A DNA stretch of 13,868 nt from Thermoplasmata archaeon (GTDB lineage: Archaea > Thermoplasmatota > Thermoplasmata > Thermoplasmatales > B87-G9), in contig QMSR01000013.1 of assembly GCA_003649695.1 (NCBI GenBank), positions 1 through 13,868 of the forward strand, read 5' to 3'. A model generated the notes under the pieces. The model ran no database searches. It saw only the letters and a program-made list of their open reading frames with translations, and was not told where the DNA came from. The translations under genes were made by a program, and so were the position numbers. Positions 12,678 through 13,868 of this stretch are shown piece by piece. Each line of letters starts with the position of its first letter. The stretch's first letter is position 1.

Positions 12678-13868
12678 AGGTCCTGAGCCTTAAAACTATG
12701 AAGTCGCGTCCGAGCTCCTCCAGCAGGGGGCCAGCCCTGGGCCCGTGATCCCTGCCGAAGAGGATCCTGTACAGGACGGGGAAGGCCCTCCGGGGGCCTA
12801 GGCCCGTGCCGCGGGCGCAGCGGAAGATGGCGGACTGGATCTCCTCCGCCCTCCACTCGATGCCCCCGAACTCCCTCAGGAGGCACTCGATGAAGGACAG
12901 CTCACCCGGGCCCAGCTCCAGCCTCGGGGGCTCCTCCAGGACCCTGACCCTGGCCTCCTCGGGGGCGAAGCGCTCGAGCCAGAAGCGAACCGCCTCCACC
13001 CTCCTCCTGAGCTCCCTGAGGTCCTCCTCCCGCAGCGGCTCCCTCAGGTGCCCGCTCCTGAGGAGCCTGCGCACCACGTCCTCGAAGCTCCCCGAGAGCT
13101 GGACGACAAGCACCAGGTGGCGGAAGGGGACCCTCTGCACCCTCACCCTGGGCGAGGAGGGGGTCAGGGAGAGCTCGTAGGCCCTGGTGAGGTCGTCCTC
13201 CTCCCCCGCGTGGAACCTCTCCTCGGCCTCGTCGAAGTCGTCGTGGAGCTTGGGTATGTCCGTCGAGGGGTCGAAGGAGATGTGTCTGGAGTAGTGGACC
13301 CTGAGGATGAGGAAGTTCGTGATCTCGGGGGACGAGGCCCTCACCACGTCCCCCGGGTCCACGACGAGGCCCGCTGAGGAGCTGAGCGGGCCCCTGCCCC
13401 TCAGCTCGATCCACTCGTAGGGCACGGGGTAGGGGGGTTCCCTGCCGAAGACCTCCCTGGCGATGTCCCTGCCGGTGTCGTAGGACCCCCCTGCGGCCGC
13501 GTGGTCCTTCCCGAAGGGCTCCAGGTCCACGCCCAGGAGGGACCACCTGGCGGGCCACTCCACCCTCCAGAGGAGCTTCACCTCGCCCCTGGATATGGAC
13601 GCCTCCCCCTCGTGGCCGCACTCGCACCTGTACCTCACCCTGTCCCCCTCCCAGCCCAGGACGTTCTTGGTCAGCCTCCCGCAGGCGGAGCACCTCGCAA
13701 ATACCGGGAACCAGTCCCTGGGGAGGGGCTTCCCGGTCTTGGCGGTTATGATCCCCGCAATCCTTTCCCTCCGCTCCAGGGCCCTGGCCACGTAGGGGGC
13801 GTAGCGGCCGCTCAGGTAGAGCTCGTGGTCCCACACGGGCTCCAGCTCGACCCCCAGCTCCCCCACCA
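12661..13868 (-). CDS. lysS: Class I lysyl-tRNA synthetase, C-terminal part
   Basis: Charges tRNA-Lys with lysine. The open frame runs off the right edge; about 402 residues are visible of an expected 500-530, so the N-terminal part with the HIGH-like motif is missing. It is the archaeal class I type (unrelated to class II LysRS): zinc-binding CSAC and CECG pairs (about residues 59-84 of the visible part), then WRVEWPARWSLLGVDLEPFG and KDHAAAGGSYDTG, which are diagnostic, then the KMSKS-position loop at about 159-166. That loop reads GPLSSSAG, without either lysine. The rest is the helical anticodon-binding region. The stop TGA at 12661 overlaps the start region of the PKD gene, so the surface cluster may be transcribed from the lysS promoter outside the window. 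Confidence 0.93.
   Translation of the reverse strand, partial: VGELGVELEPVWDHELYLSGRYAPYVARALERRERIAGIITAKTGKPLPRDWFPVFARCSACGRLTKNVLGWEGDRVRYRCECGHEGEASISRGEVKLLWRVEWPARWSLLGVDLEPFGKDHAAAGGSYDTGRDIAREVFGREPPYPVPYEWIELRGRGPLSSSAGLVVDPGDVVRASSPEITNFLILRVHYSRHISFDPSTDIPKLHDDFDEAEERFHAGEEDDLTRAYELSLTPSSPRVRVQRVPFRHLVLVVQLSGSFEDVVRRLLRSGHLREPLREEDLRELRRRVEAVRFWLERFAPEEARVRVLEEPPRLELGPGELSFIECLLREFGGIEWRAEEIQSAIFRCARGTGLGPRRAFPVLYRILFGRDHGPRAGPLLEELGRDFIVLRLRTYAKGS

Noticed and set aside
1..13868. tRNA, rRNA, insertion sequences or phage genes
   Set aside because: No cloverleaf, rRNA core, transposase or terminal inverted repeat could be recognised on either strand; essentially all sequence is accounted for by genes.

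Overview
The window comes from an archaeon. It carries the archaeal order ftsZ-secE-spt5-rpl11-rpl1-rpl10(P0)-rpl12(P1), ribosomal stalk proteins with acidic tails, a class I lysyl-tRNA synthetase, TATA-like boxes and GGAGGTG/GGTGA ribosome binding sites. The DNA is GC-rich, arginine is mostly AGG, and the proteins are rich in Glu, Lys and Val. This suits a euryarchaeal-grade, possibly thermophilic lineage. Thermoplasmatota is one guess, but I cannot fix the lineage from the window.

Layout. At the left edge is the 3' part of rpiA, the only plus-strand gene. Everything else runs on the minus strand as one nearly gapless train. In transcription order it is: lysS (5' end cut off by the right edge), a giant secreted PKD plus eight-OB-fold protein, a zinc-ribbon/two-OB membrane protein, a zinc-ribbon/three-OB membrane protein, a TctA-like polytopic permease, a YdjM/DUF457-like membrane hydrolase, ftsZ, secE, spt5, rpl11, rpl1, rpl10, rpl12 and a winged-helix regulator. 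The regulator overlaps the end of rpiA tail to tail. There is no gene-free stretch over 300 bases; the largest gaps (about 33 to 75 bases) hold promoters and one T-rich terminator.

How the genes work together. The right half of the train (5489-12677) looks like a membrane and surface module. Three proteins share an N-terminal membrane anchor followed by 2, 3 or 8 OB-like domains predicted to lie outside the cell, and they sit with a COG1784/TctA-type permease and a metal-dependent membrane hydrolase. Overlapping starts and stops show they are translated together. Capture and processing of an extracellular polymer (nucleic acid or glycan) is my inference; nothing in the window proves the substrate. 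The left half is the informational block: FtsZ (division), SecE (translocon), Spt5 (elongation) and the ribosomal L11/stalk operon.

The strongest oddities are an Ig-like (NEW3/CARDB-like) domain fused in front of Spt5, the OB-fold surface cluster itself, a KMSKS loop lacking both lysines in LysRS, and a recurring TGAG-A/T-TG stop/start junction at four gene borders.
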